NCBI GenBank assembly: GCA_028692205.1
Contig: JAQUXV010000145.1
Span: 1 to 6,829, forward strand
DNA from: Eubacteriales bacterium
Lineage (GTDB): Bacteria; Bacillota_A; Clostridia; Christensenellales; Aristaeellaceae
Length of the DNA stretch: 6,829 bases
Direction: 5' to 3'
Shown: piece after piece, positions 5,860 to 6,829 of the stretch
Numbering within the stretch: position 1 is the first letter of the stretch
Layout of the letters: every line of letters begins with the position of its first letter
Program-made: the position numbers and the translations under genes
Notes under the pieces: model-generated
Seen by the model: only the letters and a program-made list of their open reading frames with translations
Told to the model about the DNA's origin: nothing
The model's database searches: none

Positions 5860-6767
5860 GTTTGCCGGGCCAGTTCGCAAAGAAACTTCGCGCCGCTTCC
5901 AAACCCGGACAGCGCTTCAACGGCTTGATCAACATAGTTTTCGGCAGCTTTGCGCGATGCGTCCACTCCATAGACGGTCGGCCATGTCATTTTGCCGCGC
6001 TGCGCATCCATACCCGTTTGCTTGCCCAGTATTTCCACGTCTCCCTGCACGTCCAGCAGATCGTCCACAATCTGAAAAGCCATTCCCAGCGCCTGCCCAT
6101 AGATTTCGCCCGCCCTGCGCTGCCGCTCGTCCGCACCGGCCAGCAACAGCCCGGCAACGATTGCCGCGGTTATCAGATCGGCTGTTTTATGACGGTGGAT
6201 ATAGCGCACCGTGTCTGCACATGGCTTCGTGCCTTCCAGCTTCACATCCAGCGTTTGCCCCGCGATCATCCCGCGCACACCAGCCCGGCGGGCAATCTCC
6301 TCCATGGCCGCTACGGCGCGTTTAGGATGCTCGGATTTCAGCGATGCGGACAGCATGGTTTCAAACGCGAGGGAGTATAACCCGTCTCCCGCCAGAATCG
6401 CCATGTTTTCCCCAAACGCCTTATGGTTGGTGGGCTGTCCGCGCCGCAGATCATCGTTGTCCAGCGCGGGCAAATCATCGTGGATTAGGGAGTAGGCATG
6501 GATCATTTCCAAAGCGATGGCGAAAGACATGGCGCTTTGCCAGTCCTCCTCCAGCAGGCGGTACGCTGCCAGCAGCAGCGTGGGCCTGAGCCGCTTGCCC
6601 GGAAGGGTAAGGCTGTATCTCATCGCGCTTTTCAGGGGTTCCGGCACAGTATCGTCACTCGGCGAAGTTTCCGTTACGGCAGAGACGCCCTGCGCGTTTT
6701 GAAGCAAAGCCGTTTCATACAGCGCCCGGTTGATTGCCTCGGTATACGCCGACAATGTTTGTTCCAT
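5841..6767 (-). CDS. ispA: Farnesyl diphosphate synthase (short-chain polyprenyl synthetase)
   Basis: The enzyme condenses dimethylallyl or geranyl diphosphate with isopentenyl diphosphate in the cytosol, supplying the C15 precursor for undecaprenyl phosphate and quinones. The 308-residue protein shows GKRLRP (57-62), the first aspartate-rich motif DDLPALD (97-103) in the context IHAYSLIHDDLPALDNDD, RRGQPTNHKAFGE, GMIAGQ (166-171), HKTADLI (193-199), and the second aspartate-rich motif DDLLD (235-239). The residues around the first motif are those of bacterial type II farnesyl synthases (IspA), so C15 is the likeliest product, though geranylgeranyl cannot be ruled out. The ATG at 6767 has AGGGGAG at 6774-6780, 6 nt upstream, and the gene follows the xseB stop by 22 bp, the usual Firmicute xseB–ispA arrangement. 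Residues 23-42 look like a variable linker. Complete; ends in TGA. Confidence 0.96.
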   Translation of the reverse strand: MEQTLSAYTEAINRALYETALLQNAQGVSAVTETSPSDDTVPEPLKSAMRYSLTLPGKRLRPTLLLAAYRLLEEDWQSAMSFAIALEMIHAYSLIHDDLPALDNDDLRRGQPTNHKAFGENMAILAGDGLYSLAFETMLSASLKSEHPKRAVAAMEEIARRAGVRGMIAGQTLDVKLEGTKPCADTVRYIHRHKTADLITAAIVAGLLLAGADERQRRAGEIYGQALGMAFQIVDDLLDVQGDVEILGKQTGMDAQRGKMTWPTVYGVDASRKAAENYVDQAVEALSGFGSGAKFLCELARQTLTRVS

Positions 6768-6789
6768 GTGCCGCTCCCCTATCCGCCGT

Positions 6790-6829
6790 TCATTCCTCGT
6801 CCAGCCCGTCCAGCAGCGACGACTGCGCC
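6790..6829 (-). CDS. xseB: Exodeoxyribonuclease VII small subunit, C-terminal end only
   Basis: Twelve codons and a TGA stop are in the window, reading AQSSLLDGLDEE. An acidic tail ending in a leucine plus D/E cluster is common for XseB, a short protein of about 70-80 residues that joins XseA to degrade single-stranded DNA in the cytosol. The main support is context: xseB directly precedes ispA in very many Firmicutes, and the stop is 22 bp before ispA. The fragment is too short to identify on sequence alone. Confidence 0.65.
   Translation of the reverse strand, partial: AQSSLLDGLDEE

Noticed and set aside
1..6829. Defence island, prophage, insertion sequence or CRISPR array
   Set aside because: There is no transposase, integrase, terminal inverted repeat pair, repeat-spacer array or effector gene; all genes are housekeeping or widespread small membrane families.

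Overview
The window looks like a chromosomal stretch from a low-profile Clostridia-type Firmicute (Bacillota) with fairly GC-rich DNA. The evidence is the xseB–ispA–divergent-PAP2 gene order, a CggR-type glycolytic repressor, a ThiI without a rhodanese domain paired with its own cysteine desulfurase, strong AGGAGG-type ribosome binding sites, and two TTG starts. I cannot name genus or family. Every supported gene lies on the minus strand, so transcription runs from the right edge to the left edge.

Right to left, the first transcription block is: the last 12 codons of xseB (exonuclease VII small subunit), ispA (farnesyl diphosphate synthase), a divergent-PAP2 membrane protein (DUF212/YuiD-like), a small two-helix membrane protein resembling DUF6106, a class-V PLP cysteine desulfurase, and thiI (tRNA 4-thiouridine synthase). 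Gaps are 22, 31, 31, 7 and 18 bp, so these six genes are probably one operon. The desulfurase makes persulfide sulfur, which ThiI uses for tRNA thiolation and perhaps thiamine synthesis. IspA makes C15 prenyl diphosphate, and the PAP2-like protein may act on a lipid phosphate.

A 353-bp gap (2101-2453) follows thiI. Its left part holds a good sigma-A promoter and a 36-39 bp site matching the two-repeat architecture of the Bacillus CggR operator, next to the predicted start of transcription. The rest (about 2192-2453) holds several short hairpins, no convincing gene and no classical U-tract terminator; I could not identify it.

The second block is cggR–pgk, with pgk cut off by the left edge. 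In Bacillus and many clostridia cggR is followed by gapA. Here gap is missing and cggR directly precedes pgk, with a nested dyad in the 61-bp junction. No phage, transposon, CRISPR array, rRNA or tRNA is seen. The window is mostly housekeeping. The points worth checking are the cggR–pgk arrangement with its operator, the unexplained structured gap, and the unusual neighbours downstream of ispA.
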